Source: Ailanthus altissimus (taxonomy: Eukaryota > Streptophyta > Magnoliopsida > Sapindales > Simaroubaceae). Taken from it: DNA of 64,000 bases. Position 1 is the first letter of the stretch; each line of letters starts with the position of its first letter. The DNA is taken from the NCBI GenBank assembly GCA_946807835.1, contig OX327697.1, positions 5,409,001 through 5,473,000 on the forward strand. The letters run 5' to 3'. Below the pieces are notes generated by a model that was given only the letters and a program-made list of their open reading frames with translations, made no database searches and was not told where the DNA came from. Shown here one piece after another: positions 36,463 to 48,617 of this stretch. The translations under genes were made by a program, and so were the position numbers.

Positions 36463-39175
36463 TGTCATACCCCAGACCCAAAAGATCTAACACACGACAT
36501 CACTTACATTCATTCAATAATATTTCTAAGCACATTCATTTTAATTTCTTTCAGAATTATAGCAATTGAATTATGACTGGGACAATTAGTAAACCGGAGA
36601 TACGCAGAGTTTTCTCAGAGATTAACACTCTACTACGTCACCAGTAGCAACTTTGTTACCGGAAGCCCAGAATATATTCATTGCAAATTCTTACTTAAAA
36701 TCAATCAATTACCACACTTGGTAAAACTTAAACTAAATCCAACCACACACAATAAAATAATACATAAGTATTTATTCAATATGGACAAATCAAATATCTT
36801 ATCCCACGTGTCCCCAAATGAAACACTTAGCAACCTAACAACTTAGGGAACCCAAACAGCAGAAGCCTTGCCAAATCCGCTAAGCACACATGTACCTTAT
36901 TTACCTTAAATCACCATAAACTATAATGAGTATAAAACTCAGTAAGCATACTTGTTTTTCATATATCAAATACAAATACATATACGTACACAAGGCATAT
37001 GTATGATATGTTGTGATCAATCAAAATCATAATCTTATCAAATCACATATCATGTAAGCGCTTACACATTCTTTCAAAACATATAATAGGAATACTATCA
37101 CTCAAATACTACTTAGTAGGACTTACACATCACATATCACATAATGAGCCAAATGTCACTCGTAGGTGACATGCCGTATGAGAGGAATAGTACAAGTGAG
37201 GTTTTAAATAACACATATATAATGCTCATGCTCGAAGGTAAAAGCCAAACCCTCACCCTGATCATCGGTGACTCCTCTCACATGCACCAATACGCCACCA
37301 CACGAATGTGATGACTCAATCTTCCTTTAGGTACCAATAAGATCCTCCCTATATACGAAACACATAACATATACCAATCCCGAAGGAAAGACCACACATA
37401 AAGGCTCCACAAATCACATAAGATGCCTACTAAGTCAACAGTGAGTTCAAGCATCCTCAAAATAAAATATTTCTCATGGACATATTACACTTCAAAAGCT
37501 CTCTTTGTTAAACACATTTCATTTTGAAAACTCACTTTCAAAAACACATATATGTCATGTATGTCCATGCTCACATTCATAAATACATGCCTTCACATTT
37601 CATATCAAAATATATTTTGACATGACATAAATATATTCTTAACCACATTTACAAAATCATTCATAACACTTACTATGTTTATTGTGATTTCAGTAAAAAG
37701 TCTAGTATACTTACCTCTTAGCACTTTCAAGTACAATGCTTAAACCTCCTTAACCTATCAATGAAGATTAATCATTTCATAAGCCTCACAATTTACACAA
37801 AATACTTTAAATAGCTTACAAAATTATACACAATGCATTTATCACATCAAATTGGTCTAAATACTTGATTTCTCAAAACCTGTCATTCTGAACACTTACA
37901 CTTAACAAAATTTTCTAATACATCAAATGATGTCCAATTACTCCAAAATCAGAATATATCATTATTGACTCATATATCCTTCTTATGTATGAATATTATA
38001 TCAAAATTCCTACACAATCCATTCCATACACACCATTGAATCCAAACTACTAACCTGACAGGATCAAGATACTTATTGAACAGTATTCAATCTCTAACTT
38101 TTATAAAATCATATACTAACTCAAAAATTATAAAAATACCACATAATTACTCTTAACACATATCTAAATTCATGATAAATATTTCACTTCAAAATCACTG
38201 CCAAAAGTATTTTAAAACTATTTTATTCCATAACTTTAAAAATCTGTTAATCAAATACTGTAATGAGCTAACACTCTTTAGAAAATCATAACAATTTAAC
38301 CACATTGATATAAAATTTTTAATTTTGAGTATATCCTATTAGACATATAAACTTATCATATTACAAAAATTCGTAATTTTGGAAGATCATTCAGTAGGCT
38401 AAACATTGTTTGCCACTGTATCATATTGTTCACATAGAAAATTTCCAGAATTTCAGGGTCATTTTGATAAATTCACTATAAATTCAATTTCTTGAATTTT
38501 CAATCGATTCAAAGTCTCAGATAATTCTAAACATGTTTAATTTAATATACTTAAAATTCAATACCAGAATCGAATTACAACAATTTATTAAATTTCTGGA
38601 TCAAGAGACTATCAAATAGAAATTCTGCAATTCATCTTGATTTATCAAGCTCTCTACATAGATCATCATCAATTCTCACAATATCTTACGAAATACACAT
38701 CAAATACTCAATTATACATATTTTCAGAAATCAAAAATTAAAGGAATTAACTTAATTAACACCAATAAATTGAGAAATAGTTGTGATATACCTCTTAAAA
38801 TCTAAAATTCCAATTTCTTCTTCTTTTTCTTCTTCTTCTCTTTCTCTCCCCTTTCTTTCTCTCTTTTCTCACTCTAAAAGGGATAGCTCAACCAAAATGA
38901 GAGAATTAAGGTTTCAAAAGTGTATTTTTATACTAAGAGGCTAATTTTTTATATTTATGAATTTACCCCTAAAACTTTTAAAGTATTACAATTTGGTCTC
39001 TAAAATAAATCTAAAGTCTTGCAAATAAACTCAATGCTAATAGTATGTCCTTAACCTATACAAACACTAATAATAACAATATATAAATCAAGTATCACCC
39101 ACATATAAATAAAATACGTATATATGTATATATATAAATACTTATTCTTACCGGTTGTGGATATTGGGTACTACA
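36463..39175 (-). mobile_element. Long solo LTR, Ty3/gypsy chromovirus (Tekay/Del)-like, 2713 bp
   Basis: On the minus strand it begins TGTAGTACCC and ends GGGGTATGACA. Starts of the form TGTARTACCC and ends of the form GGGGTNTGACA are typical of Tekay/Del gypsy LTRs, which are 2-4 kb long. The flanks are taggt (36458-36462) and taggc (39176-39180), a 5-bp duplication with one mismatch. No coding interior is present, so it is a solo LTR. It interrupts the 3' LTR of family B copy 2 and is therefore younger. A pyrimidine-rich cttcttcttt tract sits near 38810-38870. Confidence 0.8.
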
Positions 39176-40184
39176 TAGGCACCACTTTGTGCAGATTTTG
39201 GCGCCTAGGTGTTAAAGTGACTTGGTCCTCATTTTTTCTTTGCGAGTCTAAGCCTCTTTTTACTTTTGACTTTCATTTTTGACCCTTTCTCATCTATCTA
39301 ATATGTCCTCAACCTCATATCAACTCTTCATTGGTCTCCAACTTAAAATCATACTCAAATATAATTTTGAATCACTAAATTTTAACAAACCCCTCCTTAA
39401 ATCAAAATATCTTTTCAAGAAGTTTTTTAGGATTTATCTCATCCTCAACCATTGCTCAATTACTTTAGCATTACTTCAGTTATGTCTTATACCTATACTT
39501 AACTCCTCTAAGGCTCGTGACTTTGGTCTCCAAAGATATAAATGCATCCCTTCTAGGGCAGTCTTCGTATTGTGATCTCCAATGTCACCTTAACACCATT
39601 ATAATACCTTCGTGACTAAATTTGATCCTTGCCAACAGTCCTTTACCATACATTATCTTTCGACTTTCACTACATTAGTAAGATAATCTCCAATGTTGTC
39701 CTTGTTCTACATCCTCTCAACAACTCATGTTAGATTATACGCAGCATTCTCATCAAACACGTAGCTTCAACTGTGTTTTTAATCCTTCATAATAACTATA
39801 GATCATTTCAACATTTCAGTATTCCTTCTTTTGCCTTAAATGAACATCTTACTTGATCTAGCACTCTTAGAGACATTAAGTTTTCATGAGATAAAAAATA
39901 AATCTCATACCTAGTAACTCCCTTATTTTTTTACTATACAGTCTCAATCTTATACTACTAATCCCTATTACTACAAAAGTTATTTCTCTATCTAGTAGTA
40001 CTTTATCACTTAGAATGTATCCATAATTTGTAAACAAAGACTTTCCAAAACTCATATGAAAATTATACCCCTAGAATCAAGTATTCACTCACCAGATATA
40101 CGTTCATGCAAAGCTATCAAGGTTTTTACAATTTTTTAGTCATTCTCATAGACTGTTACAACTTCACATTATTTTTCTTTCATC

Positions 40185-40470
40185 TTAGTATTTCTCTTTG
40201 GACAATCTCTTATCAAGTGCCATTCTTTCTTGCAACCAAAGTATTTCTTGGATCTGGCCTTTAATCTTGATTGCTCTTCTTCTTCCATCTCTATTTCCAA
40301 CTTTTCGTCTTGCAGTCAATACTGTTGCACAACTAGACTTTAATTTTTTCGACAATTCTTTTGTGTTCAATCTAAAGATTCTTCAATCTGACTTGGATCT
40401 TAATGACGTATGCATCTTTGTTACTGGTTATGTCGTAAGTCTCTTCAATAGTTGTCTCTAATCCTAAACT
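40185..40470 (-). pseudogene. Copia gag remnant with damaged zinc knuckle
   Basis: The minus strand near 40190-40260 reads KKYFGCKKEWHLIRDCPKR, a nucleocapsid CCHC knuckle in which the first Cys is replaced by Tyr or Phe. Adjacent frames hold lysine- and arginine-rich gag sequence (LKSSCATVLTARRK in one frame). It shows that family B derives from a copia element that lost protease, integrase, reverse transcriptase and RNase H. Confidence 0.6.
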
Positions 40471-40618
40471 CACTAATAAAGCTATCATCTTTACCTCTTT
40501 TAGATAATTATCTTGCCCTTTAAACTTCTTCATACTTCATACTTGTGAGTCACCAAGATCAAGCAACTAATGCTTCTAGAATAACTAATGCTTTAAACAA
40601 TCTGGCTTTCATATCATT

Positions 40619-41515
40619 TGCTAGCAAATCAGTTAGGCTCTCCAATATGATACCACTTAGGTTCAACCTTAACCATAACATTGACACTACTTGTTGAATT
40701 TTTTACATATAATACCTCAATAGCTAGTATTTACATCCTAAATTTACCTAAATACTTTGTGAATGAGTTCATCTACAAGTAACTGAGAATATAAAAGATC
40801 ACATAATAAAAATAAAGAAACTATCACTATAAGACACAAGATATACGTGGTTTAGCAACAAACACATGTATCCACAACGGATCAAAGATTTAGCTTCTTT
40901 TATTAACAATTCATAAAGAATTATAGGTCATAAAAACTCTATCAAATCACAAGGATTTTTTAAATCACTAAGATATTATACAAGAGATTAATCAAGAATT
41001 ATAACGAATAGCCAAAGTTCTCTCTTAAGGATATATAATTACTTTCTTGCACCCTCAGCACTCAAGTTATCCTATAGTAACACTATTTCATATATTCAAC
41101 ACTCTAGTACTTATCTAACTCTCTATTTTTTCTTATATTTACATTTTCGGTATTTGATTATTCTAAAAGGTTATGAGGGATTATATAGTCTTTAAAAGGT
41201 TCCTAGAAACTCTATTTTAAGTGAAATAAGAGTTTATGTGTTATAAGATTTTGAAAATTAACTTTGAGATGCATTCATTTTTAAAATGAAAAACTTTCTT
41301 CAAGTTGGTGCCTAGGCACCATTTAGCCCATGTTTTGGCACCTAACAACTTGGCCCTCACTTTTTCTTTAAGTTATAAGCCTTTTCTTTCTTTTGGCTTT
41401 TATTTTTAATCTTTTTTTTTTGTCTGTCTAATGCATCCTCAATCTTATTTAAATTTTTCATTAGTCTCTAACTTAAAATTATACTTAATTATAATTAAAT
41501 TACCAAATTTCAGCA
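40619..41515 (-). repeat. 5' LTR of family B copy 2
   Basis: It aligns with the LTRs at 25304-26167 and 35741-36462/39181-39387. U3 on the minus strand carries ggcgcctagg-type dyads, here as ggtgcctaggcacc around 41308-41321, an almost perfect palindrome. Confidence 0.8.
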
Positions 41516-43505
41516 TTATATAATTGACTTCATTGTTATATTTAATTTAAATTTAAATTCTTAATAGGAATATTATCTAAATACCTATAAATTTGATATA
41601 ATTTTAATAATACCCCAAACTTTATGGAATAGGTAGTGATGTTTAGCGGTTAGCAAATCTTATTAACATAGAGAAGGACAGTTAAGTCTTTTCAAAATGT
41701 ATCTAACACGTGGCAAAAAAGTTAAAATGATTTTAAATTTTAACAAAACATTTTAAATATTTTAAAATTAATGTGATCGCCGTTCACTCATTCTTTTCTT
41801 TTCTTTTTTAAGAAAACCATTCGCCCATTTTTAAAACCACTTTTTAATTTCACACTTTTCTAAAACCACATTTCTTTCTTTTCTTTATCATACCATATCT
41901 TCTTCTTCTTCATCATGTCCTTTCTTCTTTTCATCATCATCATCATCATGCCATTTTGTCCGGATATCATTTCTTCTTTTCATCATCATCTCACACTTCC
42001 ACCATTTACGAGCCTTTAAAAATCTAAAGCATAAATGTTTATTTAAGTTACACTCCATATGAAACCAAAAAAAAATAATAATAATTAAGAAACTAAAATT
42101 GTTTAAAGATCGTCATTGTCAAAATCCAATGCTCACACATAATCTAAAATGAAACTCTCCAAAATGTAAGAGCCAAAATCAAAAGTTATGTAAACATAAT
42201 TAGAATACCCATGTGTCTAATTCAACCATTTCATTGGCTGGAGCACTAAGAAATTCTTTTTTTTTAGGATTTACTTTTTGACTCACAAATTCTGAGAAAT
42301 TCTTTTTTGTTTTTCAGATTCAACAACCATTTCTTCTTGTTGGGTGATGTTTTGCAAGGTGGCTGGTGGTGAAGAAGATAAGAGTTAGTGGCGGGAGAAG
42401 AAGTAGACAAGGAATAAGAGGATGAAACCACCACCACCACCAACTGATCAACTTCTCAGAGCTGGAGCGGCACAACCAAATTGGAAGCAGCAACGACGAC
42501 ATTGTTAAAAGAAAGGGAAGAAGTCCAACGATCTGGCAGAGGGATGGCGGCGAAGTGCATGGCAGTTTGCTGCTACTGCTGTGCTTGGTAATGAACCTGA
42601 TGGCGATCTGATGGAGGAATGGCTGTGGGTCGTGAACAGAGAAGCCAGGTCTTAGGTGGGGTAAACGTGGGCTGTGGATCTGGCAAAGGCACAGCTGGAA
42701 TGGAATTGGATGAACAAAAAATGTCGTCTTTGTGTTGTGTTTTTTTATCAACTTTTGTGTTGTGTAAATACTACTACATGTGTTGTATTTGGTTGCTAAG
42801 AAAGCTGAGAAATTAAATTTTTCTATGTTGTGTTGTATTTGATTGTGGAGAAAGCTGAGGAATTGGTTTTTTTTTTTTTTTTTTTTTTTTTTCTGTGTTG
42901 TGTTGTGTTTGGAAATTTTTTGTATTTTTCAAGTAAAATATATATAAATTTTCATTTTTTTTGTTTATTGATGCTCCGTCGTTTGCCATTGTTAAGTCTT
43001 GCCATTGCTATTCCAAATCAACCTTTTATTTTAATTTTTTTCCTTTAGATAACACAACTTAATAGATTTTAATGGAAGAAGAATCTCAAGACCAGTAAAT
43101 CACTTGATGGTGTAGGTTTTTTGTTTTTTAATTTTATTATTAATTTAAAAAACTAAAAAAAAATATATATTAATAATTTATTATTGAAAAGTCAATTTTT
43201 TAATAGAAAAATAGTTTTTCCCGTTTGTTGTGCTTGAGTAAAGTTGTTTTCCCCTTCAGAAAACAAAAGCCCTTTCACGTCTCTCATGTAAACTTTTAGG
43301 ACAAACCGGAAGCCTAAACGAAATCGAAAGTCGAAACCAAAACTGAAACTGAAACCAATTTGCTGGTGCGGGTTGCAATATTGGCAACAACAGAAACAGA
43401 AACTGCAACAAAGACAGAAACAGAAACTTTTACGGCACAACCCCGCAACTGCAACAAAGACTATTGGCTGGTGCGGGTTGCAATATTTTCCCAATTTGCT
43501 CCTCT
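41516..43505. other. Spacer and upstream region of NAGS
   Basis: No gene is assigned. A TCA microsatellite lies near 41928-41948. The block 42320-42750 is GC-richer than its surroundings and rich in gaagaag and ccacca; it is open on the minus strand but low-complexity in translation, so I do not call it a gene. A 50-bp unit starting tgttgtattt occurs at 42781 and again at 42831, followed by 26 T. From 43300 the DNA becomes rich in gaaact/gaaaca repeats and is probably the NAGS leader or promoter. Confidence 0.5.
42867..42892. repeat. T26 homopolymer tract
   Basis: An uninterrupted run of 26 T follows two copies of a 50-bp tandem unit (42781-42830 and 42831-42880, the second entering the T-run). 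It may be the A-tail of a minus-strand retroposon, but no matching head or target duplication was identified. Confidence 0.9.
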
Positions 43506-46500
43506 ATGGCCACTGCCCATCATTCACTATCACCATCAACATCACCAACAAAAACCCAGCTCTTTTTCTCTCCCCAAGTGTCCAATCCCATAAAACCTGC
43601 CCAAAACCTCCGGTTTCATCGCCAGTCCCCGGACGGTTTATCTTGTCCAGTCAAGAGTCATAGGGGTAATTTAAGTAAATGCAAAGTGTTCAGCGAAGCA
43701 GAGAGTGGGAATTTTAAGGAAATTTATAACCCTGTTGAAGACCAGCAATTTGTGAAGTGGTTTCGTGAGGCTTGGCCTTACTTGTGGGCACATAGAGGGG
43801 GGACTTTTGTTGTTATTATTTCTGGTGAAATTGTTTCTAGCCCTTTCTTGGACCCCATTTTAAAGGCAAATGTTTTGTTGCTCCTCTTATTATTATTATT
43901 ATTTTTTCTTTAAATATGTTTTGATTTGTGGGAATATGCTGCTATTTGTTTTTAAAAAACAAATTTGGATTGTGTGGTGATGTTAAGTTTTGTGTTTGGT
44001 ACAGGATATTGCGTTTCTTCATCACTTGGGGATTAGGTTTGTTCTTGTTCCGAGTACTCATGTGCAAATCGACAAGCTTTTAGCTGAAAGAGGTATCTGA
44101 ATGAGAAAGCTTGTACCTTTTGAGTTTACTTCATTCCTGATTCTGCTTTTGGGATTTGGAGCTAATGAAAATAAAAAGATTTCTTATTTGAATTGTATGG
44201 TACTAAATTTTGTAAAACTTTATTTTGTCCTTTCTATGTCTTGCTGTCTTTCAGTAAGTAAGCATAATGAAAGAGGATAGTTTCAGAAGGTGTTGTTACT
44301 TGTCACAAATCAATTTGAGAATGCTTATGATTAAAAAGTTAGATGGATCTTACTCAGGTTTGTTATTGCAGAACATGAGCCTAAGTATGTAGGTCAATAT
44401 AGGATAACTGACTCGGAATCTCTAGCGGCTGCAATGGAAGCAGCTGGCGGAATCCGTGTGATGATAGAGGCAAAACTTTCTCCTGGACCCCCAATATGTA
44501 ACATTCGTCGACATGGTGATAGTAGTCGTTGGCATGAAGTTGGTGTCAGTGTAGCTAGTGGTAACTTCCTCGCTGCCAAGGTAACAATCTGCAATTTTTA
44601 AATATATTTCAGCATGAAAGAGTTAGTTACAATGATGCTGTTGTATATACTTACAGGGCAGGTTGAGTGTTCTGTTAATTGCTTGTTTTATATGTGCTTT
44701 TATATCATTGTTTAAATATCATTGCCACTGTGATTTCTGTTAATTTCTTTTTCAGAGAAGAGGAGTTGTTGATGGTGTTGATTATGGAGAAACAGGTGAA
44801 GTAAAGAAAGTAGATGTCACTCGCATGCGCGAGCGACTTGATGGTGGTTGTGTAGTTATATTAAGCAACCTGGGCTATTCCAGCTCTGGAGAAGTTTTAA
44901 ATTGCAAGTATGCAATGTAGTTTATAAGATTATTAGTAGGCCTTATTTGATTGTTCCTTAAATATTATTTCTTCTGATTTAGCCTGATCTAACATATGAA
45001 GCTCAGTAGTACTTCTATAACATGTACTTGTTTGCACTTTAGTTCTCGTCAATATATACTGATTAATCTTGCTTATTTTACATCTCATTCATAACTCTCT
45101 CTCTATTTTTCTGTTCAGTATTAGTAGTTGATGTCTGGTAGTAGATCTTCTCATGCATTTCTGACACTTTTCTTTAACTGAGTGGCACGTGACTTGAGAT
45201 AAGCAAAACAATTTAATTTTGTTAATGCAAGAATAAAGATTGTGTGTTTCTCAGGCATTCTTATACTGAGTTTGCACTTCCTTTGTGTTTTTTTATTTCA
45301 TTTAATATAGAGGGAAACATCTTTTTTGGATTTAGAGAAAAATACTTCCTTAATATTATTGAGTTGTCAATGTTTAGACTTGGCTGTTTGAAAGCAACTG
45401 CAACTGTAATAGTAGATGTAACATTTAAAGTTTTGAAAACACAGAATTTGCAGGTAAATTCAGTGAGAAAAATGTGAATTCTCTTTTTTTCTCGTCTTTT
45501 TCCTTGGAAATTTATCTTCTTTATCCACTAAAACTTTCAGCCGAGATGTTTATGAATTTTTTTTATCTTGCTGTCAAAAAGGTCATGGGAATTGTGAGAA
45601 CGTTTATCACCTTCATCTTTGCATGGATTTCCCAACAATCCATTTGGATCTGCTTGAGCTTGTGTTCATATATTGATTTGATTTGATTGATTGTCTAATT
45701 TTCATGACCTTTGACAATTCAACCTTTTCTCTAGTGCTTCTTACCAAAAAGGAAAAAGCGGATGTTTCTTATTTACATTTTGGATTAAAATAGTTGCAGG
45801 TGCTGATCTTCAATCACTAATCCATAATGCTTTTGTTAATTTCAGCACATATGAAGTAGCTACAGCTTGTGCCTTAGCTATTGGAGCAGATAAGCTTATT
45901 TGTATTATAGATGGTCCAATTCTGGATGAGAGTGGACGCCTAATTCGTTTTTTGACTCTCCAAGAAGCAGACAGGTTAATTCGTCAACGGGCGAAGCAAA
46001 GTGAGATAGTTGCTAACTATGTGAAAGCTGTTGCTGAGGAAGATCTCACTTGTCGTGTCCATAGTGATTCTAATGGAAGAACTTGTTCTTCCCAAAATGG
46101 GAAAGCTCTTGGTCAAAAGCATACAGCAACCTTTAATAATGGTGTTGGTTTTGACAATGGCAATGGACTTTGGTCTGGTGAACAGGGATTTGCTATTGGA
46201 GGACAGGAGCGGCTTAGTCGGCTAAATGGTTACCTTTCAGAATTAGCTGCTGCAGCCTATGTTTGCCGAGTAAGTTCATTACAGGATTACTTTATATACT
46301 TTTCTAAGGAAAGCACCCTTTTTTTTACTTTGGCTGCATCATCTTGTTTATTAATTTATGGGAAATTCATTTCTTAAGTCAATCAGGTTTGGTTAAATGC
46401 TAAGAGTAAACTGCAATGTTTTTCAGAACCTGAGTGGTAAAGGCAAAGCTTTCTCTAAGAGAAAGCTTTTATTTCAGTGTTTAGAAGTTCAATCTATCCT

Positions 46501-48481
46501 TTTACCTTTCCCTTCCTTATTTCATTCAACTTATTCCTAGAGTTATATTTGTTAATTCCTAACCAAACCTTAAAGATGAGAGTTATGGTTAATTCCCATA
46601 GTTAAGTTAATCCGTCTTTAGTTTTTTGCAATCTCTTGGAATTTGTCTTTCTCTTTTTTTTTCTTTTTTTGTCTCTGGAGCCCAACATATTATCTTTCTT
46701 TGTATCAGAGAGGTGTTCAAAGAGTTCATTTGTTGGACGGCACCATTGGTGGAGTTCTATTATTGGAACTGTTTAAGAGAGATGGAATGGGGACAATGGT
46801 GGCAAGGTATGCAACTTCTCCAATAATGTTCTTCTAAAAAGTCACCATTCTCATGTAAATTTCAAATGTTCCTATCTGAACTATAAGTTCGGTAAGAGTA
46901 ATATAAGTCGTCGTGTGGTAGGCTCTAGTGTCCTTGATGCATGTAATCACGTGTATTGAAGTTTATTGGTTCCTTTATGACGTACATGTTGTTAACTTTC
47001 TTGAGCTAATTGAATCCCATTTACTGATTTCACATTCAAATGTCTATCTTAGTGATCTTTATGAAGGAACACGTATGGCTAAGGTGACAGATTTATCTGG
47101 AATCAGACAAATTATACAACCTTTAGAAGAATCTGGGACATTGGTCCGGAGGTCTGATGAAGAGGTTAGAGCTTCTGTCCTTTTGTTTGTTTATATTAAT
47201 ATTATAATTTCTTACTGATAGTTTATTGATGTATATGAAACTAACATAAATTGGGCTCTACTTAGGTCTCATTTTTTTCTTGGAAAAAGTGAGTGATAAT
47301 GTTTCTCCTACGTTTTTTTTCTTAATAGTTACTTAGAGCATTAGATTCATTCTTTGTTGTGGAACGGGAAGGCCAAATCATTGCTTGTGCTGCTCTTTTC
47401 CCTTTCTTTAAGGAAAAGTGTGGAGAGGTTGCTGCTATTGCAGTTTCGCCTGATTGCCGTGGTCAAGGGCAGGGCGACAAATTACTTGGTATGATTTTAG
47501 TTTTATCTTTTATGAGAAAATGCTTGCACTGCAATTAAAGTTTAAACTGTGTAACCATAGATCGAAAATGAATAGGGTTTCTCATCCCATATTCTGGTCG
47601 TTGTGATGGCTAATTGTGATTGAAACTGAAGGAGATGTATAAAGAAAACTTGTCTGGTTCTATTTATTTGTGATTTTTTGAAGTTTGATGGGGAAATGTT
47701 GTTAACTTATACCTTTTGGCTGACTCTTAAGACCAATACATCCTCTTATGCCTTTTTAACTCTTTTTGGTTTACCAATCTGGCCCTTCCCCTCAATAACA
47801 AACTAGATGTGATTGCTTATTTACATAATGTCTTCATAATATTTGGAGGTAGAACTTGTACATCCTTCACAACCCCTTCCCTAAAAGAGATTTTAAGGTG
47901 TTCCTCCTGAAAGGTTTATTGTAGTTTGTAGTTTCCATAATAGTCTACATATTCTGTACTATATTGCCTGCGGAACTTGTTGCTTATAGATTTCTGTGCA
48001 ATCAAATTACCTGCAGATTATATTGAGAAGAAGGCATCGTCCCTAAGATTGGAGATGGTTTTCCTGCTGACAACCCGTACTGCAGATTGGTTTGTTACCT
48101 GACTACCTTAAATACATATGATAATTTGCATACTAGTTATTCCTGTATGGAATAACTTTTCAGGAAAAAAAAAAATAAAGCAAGGAAAATTCATGTTCAA
48201 GTGTGCAACTTTCTTTCTACAATAAATATTGGTTATTAGCCAATTTATGGCTCTTGGGTACTCTCTGTCCATTTGATTAATTAGCTTGTCTAAGAATCTG
48301 AAATTACTCTTTTGGTTACAGGTTTAAAAGTCGTGGTTTCGAAGAATGTTCTATTGAAATGATTCCAGAAGAAAGAAGGAAAAGGATTAATCTATCCCGC
48401 AAATCTAAATACTATATAAAGAAATTGCTACCTAATAGAAGCGGAATTACTAGCTTGTGGGCAGTGGCAGCAAGTTTATGA
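43506..48481 (+). CDS. NAGS: N-acetylglutamate synthase, chloroplastic (amino-acid N-acetyltransferase)
   Basis: The enzyme acetylates glutamate with acetyl-CoA, the first committed step of arginine synthesis in plastids. Exons: 43506-43865, 44005-44092, 44372-44580, 44756-44907, 45846-46269, 46709-46806, 47053-47164, 47329-47488, 48017-48089, 48322-48481. They total 1836 nt and join in frame to 611 aa, the normal length. Residues 1-60 are Ser/Thr/Pro-rich and look like a transit peptide. An amino-acid-kinase-like domain follows ([37 protein letters not shown]); such domains bind arginine as feedback inhibitor in related enzymes. Residues about 445-590 form a GNAT domain with the acetyl-CoA loop RGQGQG (525-530). 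Intron 1 uses a GC donor (43866-43867). The start is the first ATG in frame; an upstream in-frame TTG is not needed. The last residues, after LLPNRSGI, read SLWAVAASL and appear to come from a duplicated segment. No stop or shift interrupts the frame. Confidence 0.93.
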
Positions 48482-48617
48482 AATTTCAGAAGATGTATGA
48501 TTTGTGGAGGTGTTCCAAGAAGCTCAGCCTTACATTAATATGCACAGAGGCAGTATATTTGTTGTTGTATTATCATCTGAAATTGTTGCTAGTCCTTGCT
48601 TAGACTCCATACTCAAG
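48462..48617 (+). pseudogene. Stray NAGS-like exon 1 fragment
   Basis: Starting about where NAGS stops, but in another frame, the + strand reads YEISEDV, a stop, FVEVFQEAQPYINMHRGS and IFVVVLSSEIVASPCLDSILK. This matches the end of NAGS exon 1 ([33 protein letters not shown]). It overlaps the final coding bases of the intact gene and ends exactly at the codon where exon 1 of NAGS ends. Right after it, minus-strand copia integrase sequence begins. It is probably the remnant of a tandem or diverged second NAGS gene, most of which was lost. The stop at 48498-48500 and lack of further exons make it nonfunctional. Confidence 0.85.

Larger units (their letters stand above)
35741..39387 (-). repeat. 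3' LTR of family B copy 2, split by an insertion
   Basis: LTR sequence covers 35741-36462 and 39181-39387, about 930 bp in total. The break falls in the gcctagg.caccac dyad that is intact in the partner LTR near 41310. An AT microsatellite at 35967-35994 is specific to this copy. Confidence 0.8.
35741..41515 (-). mobile_element. Non-autonomous copia-like LTR element, family B copy 2
   Basis: It has the same family, orientation and structure as 23602-26167. The 5' LTR is 40619-41515 and the 3' LTR is 35741-39387, the latter split by a 2.7-kb solo LTR. The interior is 39388-40618. On the minus strand a degraded primer site (tgatatgaaagcc) follows the 5' LTR, and a good polypurine tract, aaggaggggtt (rc of 39388-39398), precedes the 3' LTR. 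The outer flanks gtatg and ttata do not form a clear duplication. It is longer inside than copy 1 because it retains a gag remnant. Confidence 0.85.

Noticed and set aside
42320..42751. 143-codon open stretch on the minus strand
   Set aside because: Translation is low-complexity (Pro, Leu, Trp runs from gaagaag/ccacca repeats), with no family features.
43464..43505. In-frame TTG upstream of the NAGS start that would add 14 residues
   Set aside because: Plant nuclear genes start at ATG; the ATG at 43506 gives a normal transit peptide, and the extra region lies in a repeated leader.
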